64,000 nucleotides of DNA from Ignavibacteria bacterium (GTDB lineage Bacteria; Bacteroidota; Ignavibacteria; OLB7), in contig JACKAE010000003.1 of assembly GCA_020635205.1 (NCBI GenBank), positions 868,001-932,000 on the forward strand, given 5' to 3'. Position numbers and translations under genes: made by a program. The notes below the pieces were generated by a model, which worked only from the letters and a program-made list of their open reading frames with translations, was not told the DNA's origin and did no database searches. Below are positions 17,331 to 26,030 of this stretch, piece after piece. Numbering within the stretch: the stretch's first letter is position 1; each line of letters opens with the position of its first letter.

Positions 17331-19364
17331 ATGGGAACACAGAAACCATATCTCAACGACATGTTCGCTACAGCGCGACGTGAACCTCCGGTTGTTTCGG
17401 AGGGTGAGATCAACGCACTTCTCGACCAAGTTGACTTGCATGGCCAGCAAGCACTCGGGGCTGAAGAGAAGATTACAAACCAACGACTAAGACGAGGAAG
17501 AAACACCATCATGGGAAGCATAGCAATTCTAATCATAAGTGGATTCATTGGGGCAGGAATGTTCCTTTGGAATCCAGAGACGAACACTGAGACGACTGCA
17601 CACCTTCAACCGCAACTGTCGCAACCGGCAACACAACAGGTTGCTCCTTCAGCAGCCTTGGCGATTGAAGGAACAGAAGGTATAGCAGACAGCCGAACAG
17701 TTGGGGGAGCAGATCTCGCAATCCCAACAACAAAGGATGAGAGGAAAGGTTCGATTGCAGGAAGAGACCAAGATCAACAAGAGGGAGAGGAAGAGGGAGA
17801 CCTACAAGTTGAGCAGAAGCTGACTGAAGAGCTTCAGAGATTGATTGAGAGCTACTGGGTAGATAAAATCAACGGCTACAAGCGAACGATCGACCGGACG
17901 TTGGCTCCTGCAGATCGGGCAGAGTTGGACAGACTTCGCATACGCTGGGGACTTACCGACAAAGAAGAATCCTCAGGTCTGAACTACGGAATGAGTCTGG
18001 GCATGAAGTCGGGCAATCCACAAAGTAATGGACAGATGGCTATGGGATTGTCGGTAAGCAGCGATGGAAGCAAGCCGAACACAACGATTTTCCAGAGCAC
18101 CGATAATATGATGGTGAACAAGGACGATAATCTAAATACAGAAGTAGATATCGTCAATGGGAATGAAAACCCACGTTCAGCAAGAATTTTCATCCAGAAT
18201 GGAAGTGAAGATGTTCACCTCGATAAGATAGAGGTGAACGGTGAAAGTCTGGGCGAAAAGAACGCCCGGGTTATCCGAATTGAAAAAAGTATTGAGACAA
18301 ATATCGACGTTAATGACATTGCTAACGATGGAACAAGTAAAAAGCAAGTCATTATCGTGCGAGATGGAGAAGGGGATACAATTGAGTTCAGCGACGCCGT
18401 TGACTTAGATGCAATGGATATTGACGACAATCTCCGGGATATTCTTCAGAAGGCTCAAGTCAACCTCGACGGTGCTAAGAGCATTGCAATGAGTGTAAGT
18501 GTAGACGGCGATCTTTTTAAGGAGCAAGATGGAGAGCCAGTGACAGTCACCACCGACGAGTTCAATATCACGATGGAAAACGAGACTGATACGGATGGGA
18601 ACGTAAAGCAAGTTGTACGCAAACTACGGCTGACTAACAACGACCCAGATGCTGACGGATTACTTGCGAACTCCGGTTCAATGGTTGGCTTCATTAAGAA
18701 CATGATCCGTGCCGACAAGAGCGAGTCATCGCAGATCATGGCTTCCACCTGGGATATTGCAGATCGGAATCGCGCAGAGTTAGATGCGTTGAAGAGTCAG
18801 ATTAAGGCTGACATGAAAGAGTTCGCGGAGACGATGGAGCAGGAAATCACGAACTATGCCGAAGCACATCGCTCCGAACTTTCCGCAGAAGCCTATGCTT
18901 CTCTCACTGAGAAATCGGAACATGCGGGCACTCTCTTCGAGTCAGATGAATTCGTGCAGTCGATTGAACCTCTCTATAATGTTGTCTTCGAGCCGATGAT
19001 CCTTCTCTACAACGGTTCCGACATCAACTCAGTTCTGACAAGCACAATTGCTGAACCAGTTGCTGGCATCTCACTCGACGCGAACTCCACGTTGAAGCAG
19101 AGCTATCCAAATCCGGCCAGCAACAACGTAACGATTGCCTTTACACTCCCTGAAGGAAGCCAAAGTGCAGAGACAACGCTACGGCTGTTTAATGCACAGG
19201 GAAGCGAAGTGCAGCGACTCGACCTTGGATCAGTTGGAACAGGTGACCACACAGTACCGCTTGATATCTCGAATCTTCCAGCGGGAACCTATCTCTACCA
19301 TCTAACTGTGCAGACAGCAAATGGTGAGCAGGTCTTCTCGAAGAAGATGGATGTTGTGAAGTAA
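17331..19364 (+). CDS. Single-pass membrane protein with C-terminal T9SS sorting tail, candidate anti-sigma factor
   Basis: The 677-residue product has no recognised catalytic domain. Residues 1 to about 58 are polar and should be cytoplasmic. A positively charged stretch (RLRRGRN) leads into one membrane helix at about 60-80. A Gln/Thr-rich linker, a charged region and a long Asp/Asn-rich beta-like region follow to about 580. The last about 85 residues are a T9SS type A tail with LKQSYPNPASNNVTIAFTLP and NLPAGTYLYHL. It begins five bases after the ECF sigma stop (an in-frame Met at 17316 would overlap it), so the pair is co-translated. Anti-sigma function is inferred from position and topology; the T9SS tail on an N-terminally anchored protein is odd. 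Confidence 0.8.
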   Translation: MGTQKPYLNDMFATARREPPVVSEGEINALLDQVDLHGQQALGAEEKITNQRLRRGRNTIMGSIAILIISGFIGAGMFLWNPETNTETTAHLQPQLSQPATQQVAPSAALAIEGTEGIADSRTVGGADLAIPTTKDERKGSIAGRDQDQQEGEEEGDLQVEQKLTEELQRLIESYWVDKINGYKRTIDRTLAPADRAELDRLRIRWGLTDKEESSGLNYGMSLGMKSGNPQSNGQMAMGLSVSSDGSKPNTTIFQSTDNMMVNKDDNLNTEVDIVNGNENPRSARIFIQNGSEDVHLDKIEVNGESLGEKNARVIRIEKSIETNIDVNDIANDGTSKKQVIIVRDGEGDTIEFSDAVDLDAMDIDDNLRDILQKAQVNLDGAKSIAMSVSVDGDLFKEQDGEPVTVTTDEFNITMENETDTDGNVKQVVRKLRLTNNDPDADGLLANSGSMVGFIKNMIRADKSESSQIMASTWDIADRNRAELDALKSQIKADMKEFAETMEQEITNYAEAHRSELSAEAYASLTEKSEHAGTLFESDEFVQSIEPLYNVVFEPMILLYNGSDINSVLTSTIAEPVAGISLDANSTLKQSYPNPASNNVTIAFTLPEGSQSAETTLRLFNAQGSEVQRLDLGSVGTGDHTVPLDISNLPAGTYLYHLTVQTANGEQVFSKKMDVVK

Positions 19365-19396
19365 GAAAGTTCTTCACAAACAGCGAGAATAAAAAG

Positions 19397-19433
19397 AACC
19401 CGGTGTCAGAGTTTTCCGACACCGGGTTTTCTG
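19397..19433 (+). terminator. Strong intrinsic terminator of the sigma/T9SS-tail operon
   Basis: AACCCGGTGTC at 19397 pairs perfectly with GACACCGGGTT at 19418-19428 around a ten-base loop and is followed by TTTTCTGTT. It ends the sigma-factor operon. Confidence 0.92.
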
Positions 19434-19487
19434 TTATCAACCTTCAAAAGATCAAAGCCTCAACTCTCCACTCTTCCACTCGCAGCT

Positions 19488-20456
19488 CTATACACTCTCC
19501 CCAGCTTTTTTCGCCGCAAACGACGGCCAGATAAGAAAGTAGCCGATAATCAACGCTAACGAGAGACCGATAATGCCGAGGTTCACCACGAGTGGCATGT
19601 TCGTGTAGCGCGTAACAAACGACTCAAGGAACCCGGCAACGATAAAGAATGGGACAAGGCCAACCACAATCTTCAGTCCTCGTATTGCTCCCTTAACGAA
19701 GGCAACCTTGCGAGAATATGTCCCGGGAAAGAGAAGGCTGTTCCCCATAACAAGCCCAGCTGCACCGGCAACCACAATTGAAGATATCTCGATAGTCCCG
19801 TGAACATAGACAGCCAAGAGTGACGTCCCTAAAGCTCCTTGATCGTATAGGAACGTATGGAAGACTCCCAACATCAATCCATTCTTTATTAGTAGCCAAA
19901 CAGTGCCGAATGAGAAGAGACCCCCGAGGATAAATGCAAATAGTGAAACGAAGATGTTGTTCACAGTAATCCGCAAAAACATATTGACTTGCGAATCACT
20001 CTTATATACACCCATCGGATCTCCGTTGGCAATGTTCTCCATTGTCATATCGACATATTCATTCCCAAGAATTGAGTTTGGGAACGAAGGATCATTTGCC
20101 GTTGAGACAATGCCAATCAAAATTGCCACCGCGAAGACTACAAAGGCCAGAAGAAGTTCTCTCCGCGCACCATACATCACTAAGGGAATTTCTCGCATCC
20201 AAAATTCTTTGAAACGCTCTCCTCTCTCCCGCTTCCTCTGGTAGATTGCTTGGTGGGCTTTCGTGGTTAGAGAATTCAGATAGGTGGTTGTCTTCGTTCC
20301 GGGATAGAACGTGCGGGCGTAGGAAAGATCATCTGTTAACTGCACGAACAATGTCGCCAGTTTATCTGGATTGCGATCTCGATTTCTCTGTTCGAGCATC
20401 AACTCGAACTCCCTCCATCGATCCGCATTTCGTTTTACGAAGAGGCTCTCTTTCAT
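19488..20456 (-). CDS. SpoIIM-family (stage II sporulation protein M-like) membrane protein
   Basis: A multi-pass inner-membrane protein of the SpoIIM/DUF95 family; in non-sporulating bacteria its role is not defined. The 322-residue product starts MKESLFVKRNADRWREFE, the usual family beginning, so I prefer the Met at 20456 over a TTG at 20510. An N-terminal soluble helical part (to about 95) precedes about five to six membrane segments, with NNIFVSLFAFILGGLFSFG and VYVHGTIEISSIVVAGAAGL as the most characteristic stretch. It is divergent from an RDD-family gene, a pairing common in Bacteroidota. Confidence 0.9.
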   Translation of the reverse strand: MKESLFVKRNADRWREFELMLEQRNRDRNPDKLATLFVQLTDDLSYARTFYPGTKTTTYLNSLTTKAHQAIYQRKRERGERFKEFWMREIPLVMYGARRELLLAFVVFAVAILIGIVSTANDPSFPNSILGNEYVDMTMENIANGDPMGVYKSDSQVNMFLRITVNNIFVSLFAFILGGLFSFGTVWLLIKNGLMLGVFHTFLYDQGALGTSLLAVYVHGTIEISSIVVAGAAGLVMGNSLLFPGTYSRKVAFVKGAIRGLKIVVGLVPFFIVAGFLESFVTRYTNMPLVVNLGIIGLSLALIIGYFLIWPSFAAKKAGESV

Positions 20457-20778
20457 CCGGTGATCGTTATTGTTTGGAAGTTCATCCTCCAAAAGCGAAA
20501 TTTGTTCCAAGATAGAGATTTTGGAAGAAGTGGGTTTCGTAGAGTTGAGAGTGTATAGAGTTCATTGAGTGTTCGCGTTGAAGGGTTAGGGGTAGAGAGG
20601 TTATCGATTCTCTTTGCAGTTTACGTTGTTTTGAGAGGGAAATAGGATCCGACAGACTGTCCCTTTCACATAGTAAAGCTCACTCCTCAACATTTGCTGT
20701 TAATAGCCAAAAAACAATTGGCTGTTAACCTAATATCATCCCCTCTCATTCTGGTCATTCACTATAATCATACCACGC
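20457..20778. promoter_or_regulatory. Divergent promoter region with inverted repeat
   Basis: This stretch lies between the spoIIM-like and RDD genes and holds no gene. TTAATAGCCAA (20700-20710) and TTGGCTGTTAA (20718-20728) form an inverted repeat matching at 10 of 11 positions with a seven-base spacer. It could be an operator or a degenerate dispersed repeat. A GAGTTGAGAGTGTATAGAG tract near 20543 resembles other low-complexity intergenic sequence here. Confidence 0.45.
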
Positions 20779-21516
20779 ATGAAAATTCGCATTCAGACGA
20801 CCCAAAATGTTGAACTTGAATATGAAGTTGCCGGCATTGGCTACCGCTTTATCGCCGCCTTGATTGACCTTGCCATCTTTGCCGGATACTATGCCTTCTT
20901 CTTCATCATAGTATTATCCAGTAGTTACGACCTTCCAGATTGGTTTATCTACATCTTTTTGGCGCCTCCCCTTCCAATTCTTTTCTATCCTCTTATCTGT
21001 GAAATCTCCCTCGAAGGGCAAACAATAGGCAAGCGCGCCATGAAACTGAAAGTTGTTCGAACCGATGGTTCACAACCGACAGTTAGCTCCTATTTATTGC
21101 GTTGGCTTTTTTGGATTGTTGAAGCGAATCCAATCACGGCAATTGGCGGACTTGGTAGCATTGCTGTCGTCTCGATTGTGACAACAAAGTATGGACAGCG
21201 CATCGGTGATCTTGCCGCAGGCACTACGGTAGTTCGGATGACAACGGAAACGGATGTGAACGATGTACTCTTTCAACCACTTGGCGCAGACTACAGTCCA
21301 GCCTGGCCGCAGGTAGTGATGCTGAATGATCGAGACATGGGAATAATTCGGCAAGGCTTTGAAGCTGTGGAGAAGGGAGCCGAGCCTGAAATTCTTTCGA
21401 AGATTGCCTACAAAGTAGCTGACGTATTAGAAATTGAACGTTCGAAGATCGGAGCTACTGAGATTTTTTTGAAGACAATCCTCAACGATTATAATTACTT
21501 GGCAAGCGAGGTGTAG
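20779..21516 (+). CDS. RDD-family membrane protein
   Basis: 245 residues. The RDD domain occupies about residues 15-155 with three predicted membrane segments; its signature is GIGYRFIAALIDLAIFAGYY (Arg and Asp in the first helix) and GQTIGKRAMKLKVVR, followed by GQRIGDLAAGTTVVR. The C-terminal about 90 residues are soluble. RDD proteins are proposed transporters or membrane partners. The divergent SpoIIM-like neighbour suggests a shared membrane function, as the two often co-occur. Confidence 0.9.
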   Translation: MKIRIQTTQNVELEYEVAGIGYRFIAALIDLAIFAGYYAFFFIIVLSSSYDLPDWFIYIFLAPPLPILFYPLICEISLEGQTIGKRAMKLKVVRTDGSQPTVSSYLLRWLFWIVEANPITAIGGLGSIAVVSIVTTKYGQRIGDLAAGTTVVRMTTETDVNDVLFQPLGADYSPAWPQVVMLNDRDMGIIRQGFEAVEKGAEPEILSKIAYKVADVLEIERSKIGATEIFLKTILNDYNYLASEV

Positions 21517-21636
21517 AATTAGGAAAGATGTGTTGGCTTCTGCCTGGTGTCAAGCACTTTACTGAAGTATCTCAATCCGAAATGCGCAATCCGAATTTCG
21601 AAATTCGAGCACCTTGGCGGTCATAATTTCCCTTCA

Positions 21637-22254
21637 TCAATCTTCATCTACCCTATTGCCGAGAACATCGTAGGCTTTCACTGCAATCGTTGCTGAGGGT
21701 GTGTTGTGATATTCTTCGTTCAGCATCGACCAGATCATCACATCTTGAGGTTCATCGTGTCCGGGCGTCATATGCTTGCGGAACGTTGCCTCCAGTCGAA
21801 AACCGAGTTTACGAGGGATCGCCTCACTCGCACCATTTTCTGGATCGCAACGAATCTCTAAGCGGTGCAATCGATCGACTTCAAACCCAACCTTTACTAA
21901 AGCAGATGTTGCTTCAGTGATGATTCCCTGGTTCGCTCTGTCGGCTCGCACCCAGTACCCAATCTCCCGCTCGTTATCTCCTCTGCGAAGGTGAAACCCT
22001 GTCCCACCGAGCACTTCTGTTTCGTCACGATTGAAGATGCCGAGGATATAATCTTGACCGAGATCAAACTTTCCACGGAAGGTTCTGAGAAGCTCAACTT
22101 TCTCCTCGAGCGTCTGCGGTTCGGCAACGGCCCAGGGCATCCAGGGGAGTAAATGGTCGATGCTCACATCTATGGCTTCCTTCAAGAGTGGCGCATCTTT
22201 CGGCTCCCAGCAGCGGATCACCAAGCGATCTGTCTCGATTCGATAGACTGTCAT
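21637..22254 (-). CDS. GNAT acetyltransferase, RimJ/RimL type
   Basis: A 205-residue acetyl-CoA-dependent N-acetyltransferase. It begins IETDRLVIRCWEPKDAPLLKEAI, the usual RimJ/RimL opening. The acetyl-CoA site is in IGYWVRADRANQGIITEATSAL (about 115-136), with the QG turn of motif A, and LEIRCDPENGASEAIPRKLGF is the motif B region. The substrate may be a ribosomal protein N-terminus or a small amine and cannot be inferred. About 30 C-terminal residues extend beyond the domain. Confidence 0.9.
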   Translation of the reverse strand: MTVYRIETDRLVIRCWEPKDAPLLKEAIDVSIDHLLPWMPWAVAEPQTLEEKVELLRTFRGKFDLGQDYILGIFNRDETEVLGGTGFHLRRGDNEREIGYWVRADRANQGIITEATSALVKVGFEVDRLHRLEIRCDPENGASEAIPRKLGFRLEATFRKHMTPGHDEPQDVMIWSMLNEEYHNTPSATIAVKAYDVLGNRVDED

Positions 22255-22342
22255 ATGTTAAAGTTTTTAATTGCTATGATTCTATGAGCAAGAAGTAATT
22301 GCGGAAGAATAGAATGGCTCCGCTTCAACATCTATATATCTA

Positions 22343-23323
22343 TTAACGATCTATGTTCCCCTTCACAAACGCTTCCTCCAGCCAACGCAAACTTTGCTCC
22401 AACAGCTTCACTCCAACCTCACCACGTAAAAGGTCGCCGTGACCTCGCTCTGGAACACGCACGAGTAGGCAACTGTTACCAACAGCCGCTTTGATTCGTT
22501 CGGCATGTTTAATGGGGATCTTCCAGTCATCTTCTCCGTGAATTAACAGAAGCGGAACTCGCAACGTTGAGGCAGCCCGTTCGGTATTTGCTTCGGCTGG
22601 ATTGAACCCGGCAACCTTCCCTGCTTCAGCAATCGCTTCGTCGTACTGTTCGCTTGATAGCATCGGCGCAATAAATGGAAGGAAGCACTTCACGTAATCT
22701 TCCGTCACTTCCCTCAACGAACTAAATGTGGAAATACTGACAACCCCAGCAACACGTTCATCTCGTGCGGTAAGTTGAATTGCAACAGAACCTCCGTAGG
22801 AAAAACCAATCAAGCCAAGAGGTTTTTGAAGAAGATAACGTGACTCCAACGTGTCGAGCACTGCAACCATATCATCTCTCTCCCACACGCCAAAACTTAC
22901 ATACTCTCCAGTAGAGAGACCATGTCCCCGGTGGTCGACTAACACCACTCGGTATCCTCTCGCAGTAATCCATTTGGCAAGGTCAAGCTGGGAAAGCTTC
23001 TTGTCGCGGTGACCGTGCAGCAGGAGAATTGTTCCGAGAAGAAGAGAATCGCTCGGAAAGGTTTTCGGATTGAGCACAAAGCAGGAAAGCTCTGCGCTCG
23101 GAGGTCCAACCGGAATGCGAATGTGATAGTCGACACCCAACGAAGCTAATTCGTCAGCTGTAGGGAAATCTTCAGGACGTATCTCAGCATCTCCATTGGG
23201 AGAATCGATGATGGTAGAGGGGAGAAGTATCGGAACAAGCAGAATCAGAACTCCCCAGAGGATCAGCAGGAGACCGAGAGTGGGGAGAATGAAGCGAGGT
23301 AATTTCTTCACTATCAATTTCAC
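22343..23323 (-). CDS. Membrane-anchored alpha/beta hydrolase
   Basis: A 326-residue serine hydrolase of the BAAT/lysophospholipase-like group. One N-terminal membrane helix (about 11-32) anchors it with the catalytic domain probably periplasmic. The oxyanion segment is LLHGHRD. The nucleophile elbow is GFSYGGS (about 170-176), the acid lies in LLIHGEDDWKIP and the His in RGHGDLL. The GTG start at 23323 abuts the stop of the upstream RfbC-like gene, so the two are translationally coupled. The substrate is unknown. Confidence 0.9.
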   Translation of the reverse strand: MKLIVKKLPRFILPTLGLLLILWGVLILLVPILLPSTIIDSPNGDAEIRPEDFPTADELASLGVDYHIRIPVGPPSAELSCFVLNPKTFPSDSLLLGTILLLHGHRDKKLSQLDLAKWITARGYRVVLVDHRGHGLSTGEYVSFGVWERDDMVAVLDTLESRYLLQKPLGLIGFSYGGSVAIQLTARDERVAGVVSISTFSSLREVTEDYVKCFLPFIAPMLSSEQYDEAIAEAGKVAGFNPAEANTERAASTLRVPLLLIHGEDDWKIPIKHAERIKAAVGNSCLLVRVPERGHGDLLRGEVGVKLLEQSLRWLEEAFVKGNIDR

Positions 23324-23845
23324 CTACCCATTACGAGGTTCCCAAATTTCTGTCAGGACGCAATCCCAAGGAAACTTGAACTCATCGGCGGGATCATATG
23401 GATGCGTCTGCAAGTTTACCACAATCACTTCCGGCTGGGAGAGTGCCTTCCACCCATGCATCACGCCAGGTGGAATCAAGAGAAGCGTTGGACGTTGCCC
23501 CCCCATTACGAAGCTGTTAACGTGACCAAACGTCGGTGAATCGGAACGAACGTCAACGCAGACAACTTGAAGTTTCCCCCGTGTCACCGTAAACTGGTCG
23601 GTGTGAACCTCGTGCAAATGCCAGCACTTCACCACACCGTAATCGGTAGCCGACTGGTAGACATGTTGCGGAACGGCGAACCCTTCCCGTTCTACCCACG
23701 GGAGACTCCAAAGTTCGACAACATCTCCACGACCGTCAACAATTGAGTTCAAATCCTTCCGGAGAACACCTTCGATTGTTGGGCCATCGAACGTCGATTG
23801 TTCTGTGAAAGGAATGCGTTGGATGTCGTCGATTGTCCAATACAT
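23324..23845 (-). CDS. RfbC-like cupin (dTDP-4-dehydrorhamnose 3,5-epimerase family)
   Basis: A 173-residue single-domain cupin. Family features are GVVKCWHLHEVHTDQFTVTR (substrate-pocket His residues), LQVVCVDVRSDSPTFG and LLLIPPGVMHGWKAL. It belongs to the RfbC-related group that may act on nucleotide sugars in surface polysaccharide synthesis, though not all such proteins are true epimerases. The frame extends 38 residues upstream to 23959; I chose the Met before YWTIDDIQRIPF because homology starts there, but no good ribosome site marks either start. Confidence 0.82.
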   Translation of the reverse strand: MYWTIDDIQRIPFTEQSTFDGPTIEGVLRKDLNSIVDGRGDVVELWSLPWVEREGFAVPQHVYQSATDYGVVKCWHLHEVHTDQFTVTRGKLQVVCVDVRSDSPTFGHVNSFVMGGQRPTLLLIPPGVMHGWKALSQPEVIVVNLQTHPYDPADEFKFPWDCVLTEIWEPRNG

Positions 23846-23976
23846 GGCAACAGCAATAACTTCAATGGAATGTTTCGGCAGATAGTGGAATATAGCAGAG
23901 GCGAAGTGAACAGCCAGCAAGTTGACAGCATATCGTACAGAATAGTGGTGAGAGTCCATAATAGAAGAGACAGATT

Positions 23977-23997
23977 ATGTACTTTTGTTCAGTACAT
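23977..23997 (+). promoter_or_regulatory. Inverted repeat over a TAnnTTTG promoter element
   Basis: ATGTACT (23977-23983) and AGTACAT (23991-23997) are a perfect 7-7-7 inverted repeat. A perfect Bacteroidota minus-seven element, TACTTTTG (23980-23987), lies inside it, about 60 bases before the acyl-CoA dehydrogenase ATG. No clear TTTG is found at minus 33. This is the layout expected for a repressor operator. Confidence 0.55.
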
Positions 23998-24045
23998 TTT
24001 TTTCATAAGATCATTTGCCTTTACTGACTGAACGGAGGGAAGAGT

Positions 24046-25221
24046 ATGTCCGCAGACGATACGGCTGTAGCCGGATACAACACATCACTGAACGAAGAGC
24101 AAGTTGCCATACGGGATTTAGCTCGAGATTTTGCCGAGCGAGAGATTCGCCCCATAGTAATGGAGTACGATGAATCTCAAGAATTTCCAACAGAGCTTTT
24201 CAAGAAGATGGCCGAGCTTGGATTTTTAGGCGTGATGGTTCCGGTAGAGTATGAAGGATCAAACTTGGGAGCCGTAGAGTTCTCACTGGTCGTCGAAGAG
24301 ATTGCCCGAGTAGACCCCTCGGTTGCACTCGGCGTTGCCGCCCACAACGGACTCTGCACCGGCCACACCCTAATGTTCGGATCGGATGAACTGAAGGCGG
24401 AATACATTCCACGACTTGCAACTGGCCAGACAATGGGTGCTTGGGGATTGACAGAACCAGGGTCAGGCTCAGATGCTGGAGGAATGATGACAACAGCCCG
24501 ACGTGATGGGGATGACTGGATATTAAATGGCTCAAAGAATTTCATCACACATGGTACAGTTGGCGAAGTAGCGGTAATCATTGCCATGAGCGACCCCACT
24601 CTCTCTCCCGGAAAAGGGGCATCCGCCTTTGTACTCGACAAATCGATGGAAGGATTTTACGCATCGAAGAAAGAGAATAAACTTGGGATGCGTTGCTCCG
24701 ACACATCGAGTCTGGTAATGGAAGACGTACGCGTTCCGGGTAAGAACTTGATTGGCAGTGCAGGTGAAGGCTTTAAGCAAGCGCTAAAGATTCTCGACGG
24801 AGGACGGATTTCAATTGCGGCTCTCTCAGTTGGTCTGGCTCAAGGTGCTTTAGATGCTGCATTAAAATATGCCAACGAGCGAAGCCAGTTCGGCAACAAC
24901 CTTGCAAAATATCAGGCAATTCAGTTCAAGTTGGCAAAGATGGCAACCGACGTTACTGCCTCTCGCCTACTTACCCATCGGGCAGCCTTTTTGCGAGATA
25001 CAGGCCAAGACTACTCGCTTGCTGCATCGCAGGCAAAACTCTTTGCAAGCGAAACTGCTGTCAGGTGTGCCGAGGAGGCCGTGCAGATTCACGGAGGCTA
25101 CGGATATATCAAAGAATATCCTGTCGAGAAGTACTACCGTGACGCTAAGCTGCTAACAATAGGCGAGGGAACTTCAGAAATTCAGAAGCTGGTGATTGCT
25201 CGTCACATTATGGAAGCCTAA
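24046..25221 (+). CDS. Acyl-CoA dehydrogenase
   Basis: An FAD flavoenzyme that makes the first double bond of fatty acid (or branched-chain) beta-oxidation and passes electrons to ETF. The 391 residues have full family length and order: N-terminal helical domain, middle beta domain with AWGLTEPGSGSDAGG and NGSKNFITHG, C-terminal helical domain with RSQFGNNLAKYQAIQFKLA, and the EEAVQIHGGYGYIKEYPVEK region. The likely catalytic Glu is in GEGTSEIQKL. It resembles short/branched-chain types. It is monocistronic with its own terminator. Confidence 0.96.
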   Translation: MSADDTAVAGYNTSLNEEQVAIRDLARDFAEREIRPIVMEYDESQEFPTELFKKMAELGFLGVMVPVEYEGSNLGAVEFSLVVEEIARVDPSVALGVAAHNGLCTGHTLMFGSDELKAEYIPRLATGQTMGAWGLTEPGSGSDAGGMMTTARRDGDDWILNGSKNFITHGTVGEVAVIIAMSDPTLSPGKGASAFVLDKSMEGFYASKKENKLGMRCSDTSSLVMEDVRVPGKNLIGSAGEGFKQALKILDGGRISIAALSVGLAQGALDAALKYANERSQFGNNLAKYQAIQFKLAKMATDVTASRLLTHRAAFLRDTGQDYSLAASQAKLFASETAVRCAEEAVQIHGGYGYIKEYPVEKYYRDAKLLTIGEGTSEIQKLVIARHIMEA

Positions 25222-25230
25222 TGTCCTTCT

Positions 25231-25262
25231 GAGGCATCGGACGAAGTCCGATAACCTCTTTA
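25231..25262 (+). terminator. Terminator after acyl-CoA dehydrogenase
   Basis: GAGG, ATCGGAC, loop GAA, GTCCGAT, CCTC, then TTTAT form a two-part stem beginning ten bases after the stop codon. Confidence 0.8.
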
Positions 25263-25372
25263 TGAAAGTTTTCTAAAATTGGAAAAGGGAGATTATTTGT
25301 TCTGACAGGTTGTTACGTCCGACAAAGCAACTGAAATCGTATCTCAGGTGTTAGTTGTAGTGAGTGGTTATT

Positions 25373-25954
25373 ATGTCCAAATCTGAAGTGAGGAAGGAAA
25401 AGATGGATTTAACCCTGCAGATTGAAGAACTCTTTCGGCGGGACCGGCACAAATTCGTTGGCTACATCCGCGAACGGGTCCGCTCGAAGGAAGAGGCCGA
25501 AGATATCTTGCAAGATGTCTTCGCGAATGTTCTTACGGCAGCTCAAGGCGTTACTGAACCGATCGAGAACCTTGGTGCGTGGGTCTTTACCGCTGTTCGT
25601 AATCGTATTATCGACTCATATCGTAAGAAGCGTCCGCAGAGCTTCACCGATACAATCTATAGTGACGACGATGGCGACATCGCCGCCTTTGAAAACTTTC
25701 TGAGTGATGTTACTCTCAGTCCAGAACGAACTCTGGTTGCCCGCACTATTCGCGAGGCAATCATAGAAGCCTTAGAAGAGTTACCACCAGAACAGAAGTA
25801 CGCATTCGTCAAGAATGAATTTGAAGGAGTGAGCTTCCGCGAGATGTCTGAGGAGACTGGAGAGAATATCAACACACTCCTCGCACGAAAGCGCTACGCG
25901 GTTCTCTACATGAGAAAACGGTTGAAAGAATTGTATAATGCGCTGCAAGATTAA
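25373..25954 (+). CDS. ECF-type RNA polymerase sigma factor (second)
   Basis: A 193-residue sigma factor. Region 2 (about 15-85) has VRSKEEAEDILQDVFANVL and NLGAWVFTAVRNRIIDSYRK. Region 4 (about 125-180) has LEELPPEQKYAFVKNEFEGV, FREMSEETGENINTLLARKR and YAVLYMRKRL. The EFEGVSFREMSEETG style matches ECF groups common in Bacteroidota. The start is ATG 25373; a GTG three codons upstream is also in frame. It is followed after 76 bases by a small membrane protein that may be its regulator. Confidence 0.94.
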   Translation: MSKSEVRKEKMDLTLQIEELFRRDRHKFVGYIRERVRSKEEAEDILQDVFANVLTAAQGVTEPIENLGAWVFTAVRNRIIDSYRKKRPQSFTDTIYSDDDGDIAAFENFLSDVTLSPERTLVARTIREAIIEALEELPPEQKYAFVKNEFEGVSFREMSEETGENINTLLARKRYAVLYMRKRLKELYNALQD

Positions 25955-26030
25955 GGGTAACTCCCCGTCAAGGCTGGGAATATTTCGAACAACCTTGGCA
26001 GATAAGAAGAGTTAATCCACACCTGGAGGA

